Source: Paenibacillus taichungensis (GTDB taxonomy: Bacteria; Bacillota; Bacilli; Paenibacillales; Paenibacillaceae). From it: a stretch of 64,000 nucleotides of DNA. The stretch is from positions 682,001 to 746,000 of the forward strand of contig NZ_QEVW01000005.1 in assembly GCF_003287275.1 (NCBI RefSeq), given 5' to 3'. The notes beneath the pieces are model-generated. The model saw nothing but the letters and a program-made list of their open reading frames with translations, had not been told where the DNA came from and did no database searches. The position numbers and the translations under genes are program-made. Shown one piece after another: positions 8,189 through 16,771 of this stretch. The number at the start of each line of letters is the position of its first letter. The first letter of the stretch is position 1.

Positions 8189-9247
8189 CTAGATCAGCAG
8201 CTCACGCAGTCGTTCCTCATTACCATTCATCCAGTCTACCCGTTCTCTCAGCTTCCTGATTTGCTGCACAGCCACTTCAGGCTCATCTGTACCCTCGAAC
8301 AACCGACTGATAAAATGCATCACCACATCCAGACTTCGAAGCAAAATAAGCGCTGGAATTACGCTCAGCTCCTCTGGTTCCAGGTTGACATGTTGTCTGA
8401 ATCCCTGAATCAATCCCGCCAAAGCCTCCCACATCCATGCCTGCTCCTTGTCCATCGTCAGAAGGTCAGACATGGGCACAGCAAGCTCCATTACCCGCAG
8501 ATCCCATGTGGCAAATTCAAAATCCAAAATGGCACATATGATATCCTGAGAATCTGCCAATACATTGGATGCATTCAAATCCCCATGGACCAGTTGATGT
8601 GGCAAATCCTCCATACCTCGCAGCATATTGAATAAGTCAGGCAATGCAACCTTCAGCTTCTGTAGGTCATCCGCACATGCCATCAGCGTGTCCGGGGGTG
8701 AGGTGCATAGTTGTAACAGTTTCTCCGGCGAACAGAGCGGGTAAGCCTCCTGAATCTGATAATAGGGCGGGTAAACTGGATCCAGGGATAGGGGAAGGCG
8801 CGCCATAACGGAAGATAACATGCCCGCCGCCCTGCCTAGTCCACTCAGCTGCTCTGGTGTATTCCACACGGGATTATGGCCCTCACGATAATGGAATAAC
8901 GTCACAATTTTACTCCGGCCCGAGTAACGATCCTGCACAGCTAAAAATGTTGCATCCTTATCATCAGGAAGGCTAACAGGCTCAGGCACATCAAGCTCAA
9001 ACTCTGAACGTGACAAGGCAGACAGCACCTCGTGTTCAAAAGCAATTTTCATTTCATCATTATGCGTTTCATACTGCCTCAGCACGTAACATTCTTGGCC
9101 CGTCTCTACCATGAAGGTAGAGTTGTTCATTCCTCCCTTTCCACGCTGGGCTTTCCAGTTGGACGTGACACCATATGAGGATAAAACGTTGGATATGAGC
9201 TGCTGTTCTGAATCATTTAGGGAACCTGAGTCGATGATGTGCACCAA
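8189..9247 (-). CDS. Phosphotransferase of the APH/choline kinase family
   Basis: 352 residues with the aminoglycoside phosphotransferase fold: N-terminal lobe with a glycine-rich KGGMNNSTFMV loop, catalytic loop VHGDLNASNVL and metal-binding LDFE. Such proteins phosphorylate small molecules (homoserine, choline, sugars, sometimes antibiotics); the substrate cannot be told from sequence, and resistance to HSK2-type homoserine kinases is only general. Start is TTG at 9247 or GTG at 9244; AAAGGAG (9255-9261) suits either. The SGNH hydrolase gene lies 118 bases upstream on the same strand and may share transcription; the 3' end is closed by the terminator at 8120-8165. Confidence 0.8.
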   Translation of the reverse strand: MVHIIDSGSLNDSEQQLISNVLSSYGVTSNWKAQRGKGGMNNSTFMVETGQECYVLRQYETHNDEMKIAFEHEVLSALSRSEFELDVPEPVSLPDDKDATFLAVQDRYSGRSKIVTLFHYREGHNPVWNTPEQLSGLGRAAGMLSSVMARLPLSLDPVYPPYYQIQEAYPLCSPEKLLQLCTSPPDTLMACADDLQKLKVALPDLFNMLRGMEDLPHQLVHGDLNASNVLADSQDIICAILDFEFATWDLRVMELAVPMSDLLTMDKEQAWMWEALAGLIQGFRQHVNLEPEELSVIPALILLRSLDVVMHFISRLFEGTDEPEVAVQQIRKLRERVDWMNGNEERLRELLI

Positions 9248-9365
9248 AAATAACTCCTTTATCTCACATAATACAACCTCTATATGTCCTCATCTTAACG
9301 GAAGTATTTCTTTCGGTCTAGTCAGCTCCGAGATAATAGTCATTCTAAGCTTCACTGCCTGCTGA

Positions 9366-9992
9366 TCAGGCAAATGGATAGTATCCTGTTCGATTCAGCT
9401 GTTCTGCAATCACGCGATAGCCTTTGGCATTTGGATGAACCCTGTCCCAAAATAACAGTTCACGTTCTCGCCCTTCAAACCGGTCATAAACCTGAGCACA
9501 GGCATAGTTCCCCGATCCTGCACCATTCAGAAACGAATTATATTGCCGCACCCAATACGCAGCTTCCGCCGCTTGCGGATATGGGTTGTACAACCCAATC
9601 GTACGGACCATATATACACTGTTTCCTTTCAACTGTCGGATATGTCTCATAATCTGGGACACATTACTGCGGGTATCCCCAAGCACCTGTGTCATCTTAC
9701 TTGCGTTCGGGATGCCGCCACTTGCTTTGAATGTACGGATCAGATCGTTCCCACCAATCGACAACGTAATAATATCCGCCTCACGCAGTGATTGGCGTAC
9801 TCTAGGATTGTTGGATATCATCTGCAGCATTTCCCCTGACGTAAGTCCATTCACGCCCAAATTATCCATGGATACAAACGTACGCACATTCATTTCTGCC
9901 ATTCTCCGATATAAAGGAACAAAGCCGGTGCCCAGCAGCGCTCCTGTACCTACCGTTAATGAATCTCCTATAGCCACATATCGATATACCAT
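9366..9992 (-). CDS. SGNH/GDSL-type esterase or lipase
   Basis: 208 residues. Hydrolase of the SGNH superfamily: block I IGDSLTVG with the nucleophile Ser, block II Gly in DNLGVNG, block III GGND, and block V DRVHPN with the catalytic Asp-His pair are all present. No signal peptide is visible from the chosen start, so it is probably cytoplasmic. The start is ATG at 9992 (MVYRYVAIGD), with a purine-rich AGAGGGGCGG upstream; a longer frame adds 36 residues that look like untranslated leader. Natural substrate unknown; relatives act on acyl or acetyl esters. Confidence 0.85.
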   Translation of the reverse strand: MVYRYVAIGDSLTVGTGALLGTGFVPLYRRMAEMNVRTFVSMDNLGVNGLTSGEMLQMISNNPRVRQSLREADIITLSIGGNDLIRTFKASGGIPNASKMTQVLGDTRSNVSQIMRHIRQLKGNSVYMVRTIGLYNPYPQAAEAAYWVRQYNSFLNGAGSGNYACAQVYDRFEGRERELLFWDRVHPNAKGYRVIAEQLNRTGYYPFA

Positions 9993-10140
9993 CCCGCCGC
10001 CCCTCTCTGCTGTGTTATAAACTACTCCATACACAATTCCTATATATCGTATGAGAGGAACGGAGACAAGGCGCGGGATGGTGTCCGTAGGCATACACAT
10101 TTATTTGTCCGTTTTACAAATGATTGCACTAAACCATACA

Positions 10141-10172
10141 GAAAGCCCCGCTGGGAATCCAGTGGGGCTTTC
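10141..10172 (-). terminator. Terminator of the marR-mmpL unit
   Basis: GAAAGCCCCGCTGG (10141-10154) pairs with CCAGTGGGGCTTTC (10159-10172), a 14-bp stem with one G-T wobble and a 4-base loop, directly behind the stop of the MMPL transporter gene. Confidence 0.75.
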
Positions 10173-10185
10173 CAATATCATTACA

Positions 10186-13100
10186 TTACATGCCTATATT
10201 ACGATCCGAATCAACGGAATCTGACTGTTCTTTGTTCGGGAATGGCCACCAATTGGCACGACCAAACATTTTCACCATTACAGGAACGAAGAAAGGCAGG
10301 AACAACAGAGAATACAAGATCAATCCGCTGAGTACAACCGTCGCAATCTGCATCATCGAAAGAACTCCCGATGGATACATTGCTGCAAAGGTACCACTCA
10401 GAATGACGGCTGCAGACAGGATGACCGTACCCATGTTTTTCATGGCATACAGTATGGCATCCTGGACTCTCATACCTTTGTTCTCATTGAAACGATCCAT
10501 CAGGAAGATGCTGTAATCCACTCCCAGTGCAATCAGCATGACAAAGCCGAAGAACGGTGTAACCCAACTGATACCCGAGAACCCAAGTATATTCACAAAG
10601 ATCGCTTCAGTCAGGGCCATGGATGTGAAATAAGCCAGCAGCAACGAGACAATCAGATACAGCGGCATAATAACCGAACGGAGCAGCAGGACCAGAATGA
10701 TAAACGTACCTGCAAGCATCAGCATAACTGTGCGTGTGTAGTCGTTGTTGGAAACTTCCTGCAGATCTGCGAACGTACTAGTTACCCCGCCAATTGCGAT
10801 ATCCGCTTTTTCAAGCGCACTTCCCTGTACAGCACGATGTACTGCAGCTTCGATATCCGGAACACGATCAATCGCTTCTGTTCCATATGGATTCTCGGCA
10901 AAAATAACGTCAATCGTCATGGTTTTCCGATCTTTGGACAGATACGTATCGAATACCTGTGTGAAGTCTTTACTATTCAGTGCTTCTTCAGGAACATACC
11001 AGCCGGCCAGATCGGAATCAGGAGAGTTTTGCAATTGTGTCAGGTAGTCCTGTGCTGAATCAAGTCCACCTGAAACCTGTTCGATTCCATCTACACTCTG
11101 ATTAAGACCATCTGTCAATTGCGTCAGTTGACCACTCAGATCCGAGAAGCCTTGCTGAATTTTCTCCTGACCACCCTGAAGCTGACCAAGTCCGTTCTGA
11201 ATGGAAGGAATTTCACTAATCACTTTACCTTGACCGTCAGCGGCCTGTTTGAGACCGGATTGCAACTGACTAATTCCCGTTACAATCTGACCCAGACCTT
11301 CGGCAAGTGCCTTCTGTCCGGATGCTGCGGAGGCAAAGCCTTCGTTCGCCTGATTGATTCCAGCAGCGGCTTCGCCCAGCTTGGTTTGAATTTGACCCAA
11401 ACCTTGAGCAAGCTGTGCCGTGCCGGTACCTGTTTCACCAAGTGTGCCTTTGACCCGCTGATAATCCGCGTCTTGCAGCAAATCAGGATAGCGCTCCTCA
11501 AGCGCTGTGAACGATTCATTCAAGCTGGTCAACGCTGTAGATACACCTTTGAGCTGTTGTTGCAGTTCACCTACACCATCACCCAGCGCAGCGACACCTG
11601 CTCCTGCCTGACGATAGGCTTGAAGCAGCTGATTGTTGGCTTGTGCAAGTTGATCTGCACTCGTTTTGGCTTTCTGCAGACCTGCTTTTAGATCACCGGC
11701 GCCCGAGGAGCCGTCACGAATTCCTTTTTCAATCTGCTGAAGTCCTTCCGACAACTGTGTAATACCAGACTGCAGTTGGGAAGTACCTTTGGTCAATTCT
11801 CCTGCCCCATCCGCAGCTTCTTTAAGTTGTGGTTCATTTTTGCTTAACTGACTGCTGGCTTCGCTCAGACCATCACGGATTTTATCCAGACCCGTTTTAC
11901 CTTCGCCCAAACCATCAGACAATGTCCCTACTTGTTGTGTCACTTCAAAATCTTTGATCTCATCACCGGTTGGACGTGTCATACTGCGGACACCAGCGAT
12001 CCCTGGCACCTTCTCCACTTCCCGGCTGATCTTTTCGGAGAGCGCCATATACTTGGCATTATCCATGGCTTCATCATTCTGGATAACGACCTGACCTGGC
12101 AGGGATTCACCCGGACCGAAGCTGTCCGAAATGATATTGAATGCTTTGACCGAATCATATTTCTCACCAATCTCATCGAGACTGTTAAACGACAGTTTGC
12201 CGTCGTAAGTTGCCAGTAATGGCACACATACCGCTGCAACGATGAGCAGCGCTGCCCATGGACGTTTTAGGGAGAAACGACCGGCTGCTCCGTAAATCTT
12301 GCTCTCGGCATGCTCCAGTGAACCCTTGGAAGGCCAGAATAGCCTTTTACCCAGCACTGCCATGAAGAATGGAACAATCGTGACTAATGCCAGCATCATC
12401 ACAGCAATACCGACAGCAACCGCTACCGCGGAACGATACAACATAAACTGTGCAAAACCAATGGCAATGAATCCAACCAGCACGGCGAGTGCTGAGAAGA
12501 ATACCGTTTTACCTGCGGTGCGGTACGTAGCAATGATGGCATCCCACGTATTTTCATGATGAGCCAATTCTTCCTTAAACCGGCTAATCAACAGTATGCA
12601 ATAATCCGTACCGATCCCGAACATGACTGCCACCATAAAGATCTGCGTAAATGTCGAAATAGGAAAGTCTAGACCGTCCACAAGGAACGCGACAATCTGT
12701 TGTGAAACAATGTAGCTGATCCCCACCGTAAGCAGTGGAACAAATGGAGCAACAAAAGAGCGGAATACAAGAAACAGGATGAGCAAAATAAATACTACCG
12801 TAATGTACTCCGATTTTTTGAGTCCTTCTTGGGAACTTTCCACCGTATCCTCATCAATCAAACCTTTACCGGTTATGTAATGCTCCACATTGACCGATGA
12901 CAAAGCTTCATTGAGGTCTTCGCGCATTTCCTTGACTGTACGGTCTCCCTGATCAATGGAAAGCGACGTTAAGATCGTCTTGCCATCCGCAGAGATCATT
13001 TTGTCAGATAATTCAGGCTGAGAGAATGGTTCCAGTATGGACAGAATGCCCAGTTTCTCTTTTTCGGCCTCCAGTTTCTTAACAGCCTGTTCTGCCTCTG

Positions 13101-13353
13101 CTTTACCCTCGGCACCCAAACCATCCGGGTTATAAAATACAAGAGCCAACTGGCTGCCCTGCTGCTCACCCTTTTGTGCTGCGGCTTCATCCAGAATCGC
13201 CGCTGCCTGGGTGGAAGAGTGCCCTTCAGGAACCGAAAATTGTCCTTTTTCCCGAATCAATTCGCTCATGTTAGGAGCGGTGAACATTAATACGGCAGCC
13301 ACAACAACCCATAGCCCCATCAACCACCATCGTGCTTTCAAAATCGTTCTCAT
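10186..13353 (-). CDS. MMPL/RND-family membrane transporter with long Gly-rich heptad insert
   Basis: 1055 residues, a proton-driven RND-superfamily exporter of the MMPL (YdfJ-like) type. Two blocks of membrane segments are clear: one after the first periplasm-facing loop (about residues 180-370, with FGIGTDYCILLISRFKEE) and one near the C-terminus (about 870-1030, with ALGVDYSIFLMDRFNE). Between them, roughly residues 480-800, runs an unusually long extracytoplasmic stretch of Gly/Ala/Leu/Gln heptads (LxxGLxQL), like the YhgE/Pip phage-infection proteins. The MMPL core alone is about 700 residues, so the insert explains the large size. The gene overlaps the upstream marR by ATGA, implying translational coupling and control by that regulator. 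The exported substrate (lipid, drug or peptide) is unknown. Confidence 0.88.
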   Translation of the reverse strand: MRTILKARWWLMGLWVVVAAVLMFTAPNMSELIREKGQFSVPEGHSSTQAAAILDEAAAQKGEQQGSQLALVFYNPDGLGAEGKAEAEQAVKKLEAEKEKLGILSILEPFSQPELSDKMISADGKTILTSLSIDQGDRTVKEMREDLNEALSSVNVEHYITGKGLIDEDTVESSQEGLKKSEYITVVFILLILFLVFRSFVAPFVPLLTVGISYIVSQQIVAFLVDGLDFPISTFTQIFMVAVMFGIGTDYCILLISRFKEELAHHENTWDAIIATYRTAGKTVFFSALAVLVGFIAIGFAQFMLYRSAVAVAVGIAVMMLALVTIVPFFMAVLGKRLFWPSKGSLEHAESKIYGAAGRFSLKRPWAALLIVAAVCVPLLATYDGKLSFNSLDEIGEKYDSVKAFNIISDSFGPGESLPGQVVIQNDEAMDNAKYMALSEKISREVEKVPGIAGVRSMTRPTGDEIKDFEVTQQVGTLSDGLGEGKTGLDKIRDGLSEASSQLSKNEPQLKEAADGAGELTKGTSQLQSGITQLSEGLQQIEKGIRDGSSGAGDLKAGLQKAKTSADQLAQANNQLLQAYRQAGAGVAALGDGVGELQQQLKGVSTALTSLNESFTALEERYPDLLQDADYQRVKGTLGETGTGTAQLAQGLGQIQTKLGEAAAGINQANEGFASAASGQKALAEGLGQIVTGISQLQSGLKQAADGQGKVISEIPSIQNGLGQLQGGQEKIQQGFSDLSGQLTQLTDGLNQSVDGIEQVSGGLDSAQDYLTQLQNSPDSDLAGWYVPEEALNSKDFTQVFDTYLSKDRKTMTIDVIFAENPYGTEAIDRVPDIEAAVHRAVQGSALEKADIAIGGVTSTFADLQEVSNNDYTRTVMLMLAGTFIILVLLLRSVIMPLYLIVSLLLAYFTSMALTEAIFVNILGFSGISWVTPFFGFVMLIALGVDYSIFLMDRFNENKGMRVQDAILYAMKNMGTVILSAAVILSGTFAAMYPSGVLSMMQIATVVLSGLILYSLLFLPFFVPVMVKMFGRANWWPFPNKEQSDSVDSDRNIGM

Positions 13354-13808
13354 TCGTTCTCCTGTCCTCCTTCATGCGTTAGCAGAGCTGCTAGCTTCTC
13401 AAAAGATTCAATGAAATTCTGAACCTCTTCCGGTTTGAAATGGACCAAATACGGCTCCAGAAGCTGCTGTATTTCCTGTTCCGTTTCCTTGTATACTTCC
13501 CGTCCATTGTCCGTCAGGGTCAAATAAACAACTCTGCGGTCGCGCTCATCCCCGGCTCGATGGACCAGATCCCGATCCACCAGCTTGTTGACCAGCGCAG
13601 TGATACTGCTCTTGCCCACACACAAAAGCTCTGCCAGATCAGAGGGCGTACATAACGGTTTCTCCTCAATCAAACGAAGTGCACAGAACTGATCAGTGGT
13701 AATCGTTTGGCCCAGGCGTTCGCGTATCTGGGTATCAAAACGTTTGGTTACCAGGAAAGAAGCATCCAAATAGCGGTTAACCAAACTTCTAGCATCCGGT
13801 GTCTTCAT
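13350..13808 (-). CDS. MarR-family transcriptional regulator
   Basis: 152 residues; winged helix with a recognition region LLCVGKSSITALVNKLVDRDLV and wing DERDRRVVYLTLTDNG. ATG 13808 is chosen because AGGAG lies nine bases upstream; a longer frame has no good site. It is the first gene of a two-gene unit with the MMPL transporter, sharing the ATGA overlap at 13350-13353. Such regulators usually repress their own exporter operon until a small molecule binds. Inverted and direct repeats upstream (13835-13887) are likely its operators. Confidence 0.88.
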   Translation of the reverse strand: MKTPDARSLVNRYLDASFLVTKRFDTQIRERLGQTITTDQFCALRLIEEKPLCTPSDLAELLCVGKSSITALVNKLVDRDLVHRAGDERDRRVVYLTLTDNGREVYKETEQEIQQLLEPYLVHFKPEEVQNFIESFEKLAALLTHEGGQENE

Positions 13809-13834
13809 TTTTTCATTCTCCTTTCTCCAGAAAT

Positions 13835-13887
13835 ATAGTTCACTTATAGAACTATTCTTCAATGAAACTATTCTATAATGAAACTAT
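13835..13887. promoter_or_regulatory. Putative MarR operator region
   Basis: ATAGTTC-acttata-GAACTAT (13835-13855) is a perfect 7-bp inverted repeat, and ATGAAACTAT occurs twice as a direct repeat (13862-13871 and 13878-13887). A minus-strand promoter of the form TTGCTT-16-TATAGA overlaps the direct repeats. The arrangement suits autorepression by the MarR protein encoded just downstream. Confidence 0.6.
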
Positions 13888-13931
13888 ATTGTAAAGCAAT
13901 ACGTTTCTCCTATTTTTTTTATACAAACGAC

Positions 13932-13982
13932 AAAAAAACAGGACGTCCGACTCAGCTGACTCGCCAAATCCAACATCCTGTT
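13932..13982 (-). terminator. Terminator behind the GNAT gene
   Basis: On the minus strand AACAGGA (13982-13976) pairs with TCCTGTT (13943-13937), followed by a T-run; an inner TCAGCTGA palindrome can fold in the loop. It lies 40 bases past the acetyltransferase stop. Confidence 0.6.
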
Positions 13983-14023
13983 ATGATTATGCTCTCTATA
14001 CGTTACTCAGTAGTAGACAGCTA

Positions 14024-14461
14024 CTAGTCTTCGTCTTGCTCCTCGTCCTTCTCCAATACACAGCGGAAGCGCTCCACACCCGGATACAGCTCACCCAGGC
14101 TGTACACTACGAATCCCGTATTTCGATAAAATTCCACGGCTTCCACATCGGTCTCTGCGATCAGTCTATCCGGGTTATATTGGGCCAGCACTTGTGAAAT
14201 CATGCCACGACCATAATTTTTAAAACGATTCTCAGGCAGGACTGCAATATGATGAATGGTGATCTCACTCGTTCCTGTAGATTCATATCCAATCAGACCG
14301 ATAAGCTGGCCTTCGTCTTCATAACCGTCCAAATGCAGCTCTTCCTTATTAACATACTGTTGTAACGCACGATTCAGGTGATCCGGGTCGGGAAAGACCG
14401 AGTAGGACAACAGCTCCTGTACTTCCGGCTCCTGTATGCGTGATTTCAATTGAATTAACAC
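14024..14461 (-). CDS. GNAT-family N-acetyltransferase
   Basis: 145 residues with a GNAT fold: acetyl-CoA binding region IHHIAVLPENRFKNYGRGMISQVL (motif A) and EFYRNTGFVV (motif B). Starts at GTG 14461, seven bases behind a perfect AGGAGG (14469-14474). The C-terminus is strongly acidic (EKDEEQDED). Acceptor substrate unknown. It follows the BadF-type kinase gene by 63 bases on the same strand and may be co-transcribed with it. Confidence 0.82.
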   Translation of the reverse strand: MLIQLKSRIQEPEVQELLSYSVFPDPDHLNRALQQYVNKEELHLDGYEDEGQLIGLIGYESTGTSEITIHHIAVLPENRFKNYGRGMISQVLAQYNPDRLIAETDVEAVEFYRNTGFVVYSLGELYPGVERFRCVLEKDEEQDED

Positions 14462-14524
14462 CCTGATTCCTCCTATAACTTGCTTGATTCCGTTATCGTA
14501 TTGTAGTCGTTAGCCTTTAAAAAT

Positions 14525-15511
14525 TCAAGTCGTATGCCGTTTCAGCTCCGATTGGAGTTCAGACGTGATTCTTTCAGACACCTGAATTCCTGCCAAATGA
14601 TATGCATCCAGCAGCGCACCTCCGACTGCCGGCACATGGCTGGTAATGTAATGAATCTGTTGTCCTCCCGGTTTATAGGCTGCATCCAGCCCTTTTCGAA
14701 CGGCCTCCACCATATAAGGTGTACTCAGACAACTTCCTGTAAGTGTCATGGGCACCTGCTGATCTTTAAAACACGATGCAAGCATAAGAATACCCACAAC
14801 GGCCGTATCCGCTGCTGAATCACATACTCTGACCGCAAGGGGAATATTTTCGACTGCTGCTTCGGTAACCAAAGGAGCCATTTGACCAAATATCCGATTA
14901 ATAGCCTGTCTGCTATCAGCAAAACCAGATGCGCCCAGTGCAGCAAGCTCGGGAATCGAATTTACTTTCCAATAGGCTAATATCCGCTCAATCCAGGGTT
15001 GGTCCTGCGGACCATATCGTCCCGCAAGGATGGAATGCACCGCGTCGTAAGCCAAAAAGCGAGCTGCTGTTGGCGCATAGTGGCCGAACTGGTCATTGCG
15101 AATCCAGGTCCCTTGTTCCGTTTTGCCCAGAATAAGAGAACCTGTACCTCCAATAGCTACAATGCCCGGTTCACCGCCAAAGGCTGCCGTATGTGCAATA
15201 TGCGTGTCATTTACTGCACTGATTCTGCCTAATATACCGGTTTGGGCGAGTAGCGCTTCAGCCCAGACCGTATCTTCAGGCCGATCCAGGCCTGCCATCC
15301 CCGCCTGAATGGAAGCAATTTGATCCACTTCTAACCCAGCTCCGCGAATGGCTTCAGCAATACCCTCCAATACATGCTGCTCTGCGTTCGCATCATGATA
15401 GCGGTTGCAACCACCTTTTTGTACATAAGACAAAACCTTTCCGTTCTCATCGGCCACTGCCACACGTGTATGGCTTCCCCCGCCATCCATCCCAATCACA
15501 TATGTACTCAT
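14525..15511 (-). CDS. BadF/BadG/BcrA-type ATPase (N-acetylglucosamine kinase-like)
   Basis: 328 residues of the ASKHA fold. The phosphate-1 motif MDGGGSHTRVAVAD is at the N-terminus, the GGTGS phosphate-2 loop sits near residue 120 and the adenosine motif VGGALLDAYHLAG lies close to the C-terminus. Bacterial members of this length are usually sugar kinases for N-acetylglucosamine or related amino sugars released in cell-wall turnover. No murQ-like etherase or amino-sugar gene is adjacent, so the sugar is not fixed by context. Cytoplasmic; no signal peptide. Confidence 0.8.
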   Translation of the reverse strand: MSTYVIGMDGGGSHTRVAVADENGKVLSYVQKGGCNRYHDANAEQHVLEGIAEAIRGAGLEVDQIASIQAGMAGLDRPEDTVWAEALLAQTGILGRISAVNDTHIAHTAAFGGEPGIVAIGGTGSLILGKTEQGTWIRNDQFGHYAPTAARFLAYDAVHSILAGRYGPQDQPWIERILAYWKVNSIPELAALGASGFADSRQAINRIFGQMAPLVTEAAVENIPLAVRVCDSAADTAVVGILMLASCFKDQQVPMTLTGSCLSTPYMVEAVRKGLDAAYKPGGQQIHYITSHVPAVGGALLDAYHLAGIQVSERITSELQSELKRHTT

Positions 15512-15598
15512 TCTGATCCCCCATGTTCTGGTGTGATGATGTCCCCTATCCCATGATGCTTCTCGTGATGTTCCTATTAAGTTACCTAGTAATACGAA

Positions 15599-15629
15599 CT
15601 GCCGGGACCTTACTACTCAATCCCGGCAG
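15599..15629 (-). terminator. Terminator behind the methyltransferase gene
   Basis: CTGCCGGGA (15599-15607) pairs perfectly with TCCCGGCAG (15621-15629), five bases past the methyltransferase stop on the minus strand; no long T-run follows. Confidence 0.6.
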
Positions 15630-15633
15630 GCTA

Positions 15634-16347
15634 CTACTGCTTCTGTGCAGCGAAACGAAGCAGTTCACAACGGAACTGTGTCGGTTCATCATATTTTTCC
15701 TCTTCGATCGTCTGTGTAACATGTTCCTGAAGCAGAATATTCCAATCCATATAAGCCTCCTCCAGTAATGCGATAGCCTCCGCTGTGGACAGGTTCAATT
15801 CAATCAACGGCTCAATCTCCCGTCCTGTGTTGATTTCCTTTTCCTCTACACTTGTACTCATCGTGATACAATGAATGCCGCCTGTACGTGTTCCCGCTTG
15901 CAAACGTTCAATAGCTTCCACTAAGGCTTGTTTATTTGAAACATGTTCCAGACAGGAGCAAGCCGCAATATAATCAAAATGATCCGGCTCGATAGCGTAA
16001 TGTTCAACATCTGCTTTCTCTGCTTGCACGATCTGATCTACCTGATATTCTTTCGCATATTTACGAAGTCCATCTACAGCCTCATCCAGCAAATCCACGC
16101 CGATAACTTCACTGTTTGTTTGCCCAAGACGCTGTGCAATGGGTATTGTATGTCTGCCTACACCGCATCCCAAATCGAGAACTCGCAGCTTTGTCTTATG
16201 GGTAAGCAAGCGCTCAAGCATATCCATAACCATAGGCATTGGCCTCGCCATCCAGGTACCGGACTCGAATAATTCATTATTCTGATAAAAGTTGGAATGG
16301 TACCCTGCCTCTGCTTTCCGTGCAGCCTCAAATTGTTCATTTGCCAT
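15634..16347 (-). CDS. Class I SAM-dependent methyltransferase
   Basis: 237 residues. SAM-binding motif I VLDLGCGVGRHTIPIAQ is followed by the acidic motif II VIGVDLLDEA and motif III/IV around DHFDYIAACSCLEHV. The order and spacing fit TehB/UbiE-like small-molecule methyltransferases; the acceptor is unknown. The start ATG lies 17 bases behind the stop of the zinc-ribbon membrane protein gene, so these two form an operon, possibly with the alpha/beta hydrolase further upstream. Confidence 0.85.
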   Translation of the reverse strand: MANEQFEAARKAEAGYHSNFYQNNELFESGTWMARPMPMVMDMLERLLTHKTKLRVLDLGCGVGRHTIPIAQRLGQTNSEVIGVDLLDEAVDGLRKYAKEYQVDQIVQAEKADVEHYAIEPDHFDYIAACSCLEHVSNKQALVEAIERLQAGTRTGGIHCITMSTSVEEKEINTGREIEPLIELNLSTAEAIALLEEAYMDWNILLQEHVTQTIEEEKYDEPTQFRCELLRFAAQKQ

Positions 16348-16364
16348 AAAAGCACCTCCATAGC

Positions 16365-16715
16365 TTAGAAATTAAACGTCAATGTCCCCGAACCTGCAAA
16401 CAAAATAATGGTGAAAATGACCATCACTACAAATGCCCCGGTTACGAGCAATTTACCTGTGTCCTGCTTATACGTATTATCATTAAATAACATCACGCCA
16501 CCAATGGTCATGGCTACCGGAGGAAGAAACAATGTCAACAGAACAAGCAACACAATTGAATAGCGATCCAATATTAATTCATCATTTTCAATCATATAGG
16601 GTTGTTCAGGCTGAACCGTTTTGGTATTAACCAGATTGCCGCAGGATTTGCATTTGAACTCATCCTCTGCCATGTTTTTATGACAATATGAACAAACTCT
16701 GGGTGTATATGGCAT
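16365..16715 (-). CDS. Zinc-ribbon membrane protein, function unknown
   Basis: 116 residues. The N-terminus has a double CxxC zinc ribbon (CSYCHKNMAEDEFKCKSC), then a linker and two hydrophobic segments (YSIVLLVLLTLFLPPVAM and GAFVVMVIFTIILFAG). Zinc ribbon plus two membrane helices is a common layout for small Firmicute membrane proteins of unknown role. Encoded between an alpha/beta hydrolase and a methyltransferase on the same strand. Confidence 0.7.
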   Translation of the reverse strand: MPYTPRVCSYCHKNMAEDEFKCKSCGNLVNTKTVQPEQPYMIENDELILDRYSIVLLVLLTLFLPPVAMTIGGVMLFNDNTYKQDTGKLLVTGAFVVMVIFTIILFAGSGTLTFNF

Positions 16716-16771
16716 CTCGCACCTCCCCTTAAGTACATCTTCTACTTAATACCCTTGATGCTTAATTGGAA

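Noticed and set aside
11119..11691. 190-codon plus-strand frame inside the MMPL gene
   Set aside because: A by-product of the repetitive heptad coding region on the opposite strand.
11119..11900. Tandem DNA repeats in the MMPL gene
   Set aside because: The repetition is at the amino acid heptad level; no exact DNA repeat units were found.
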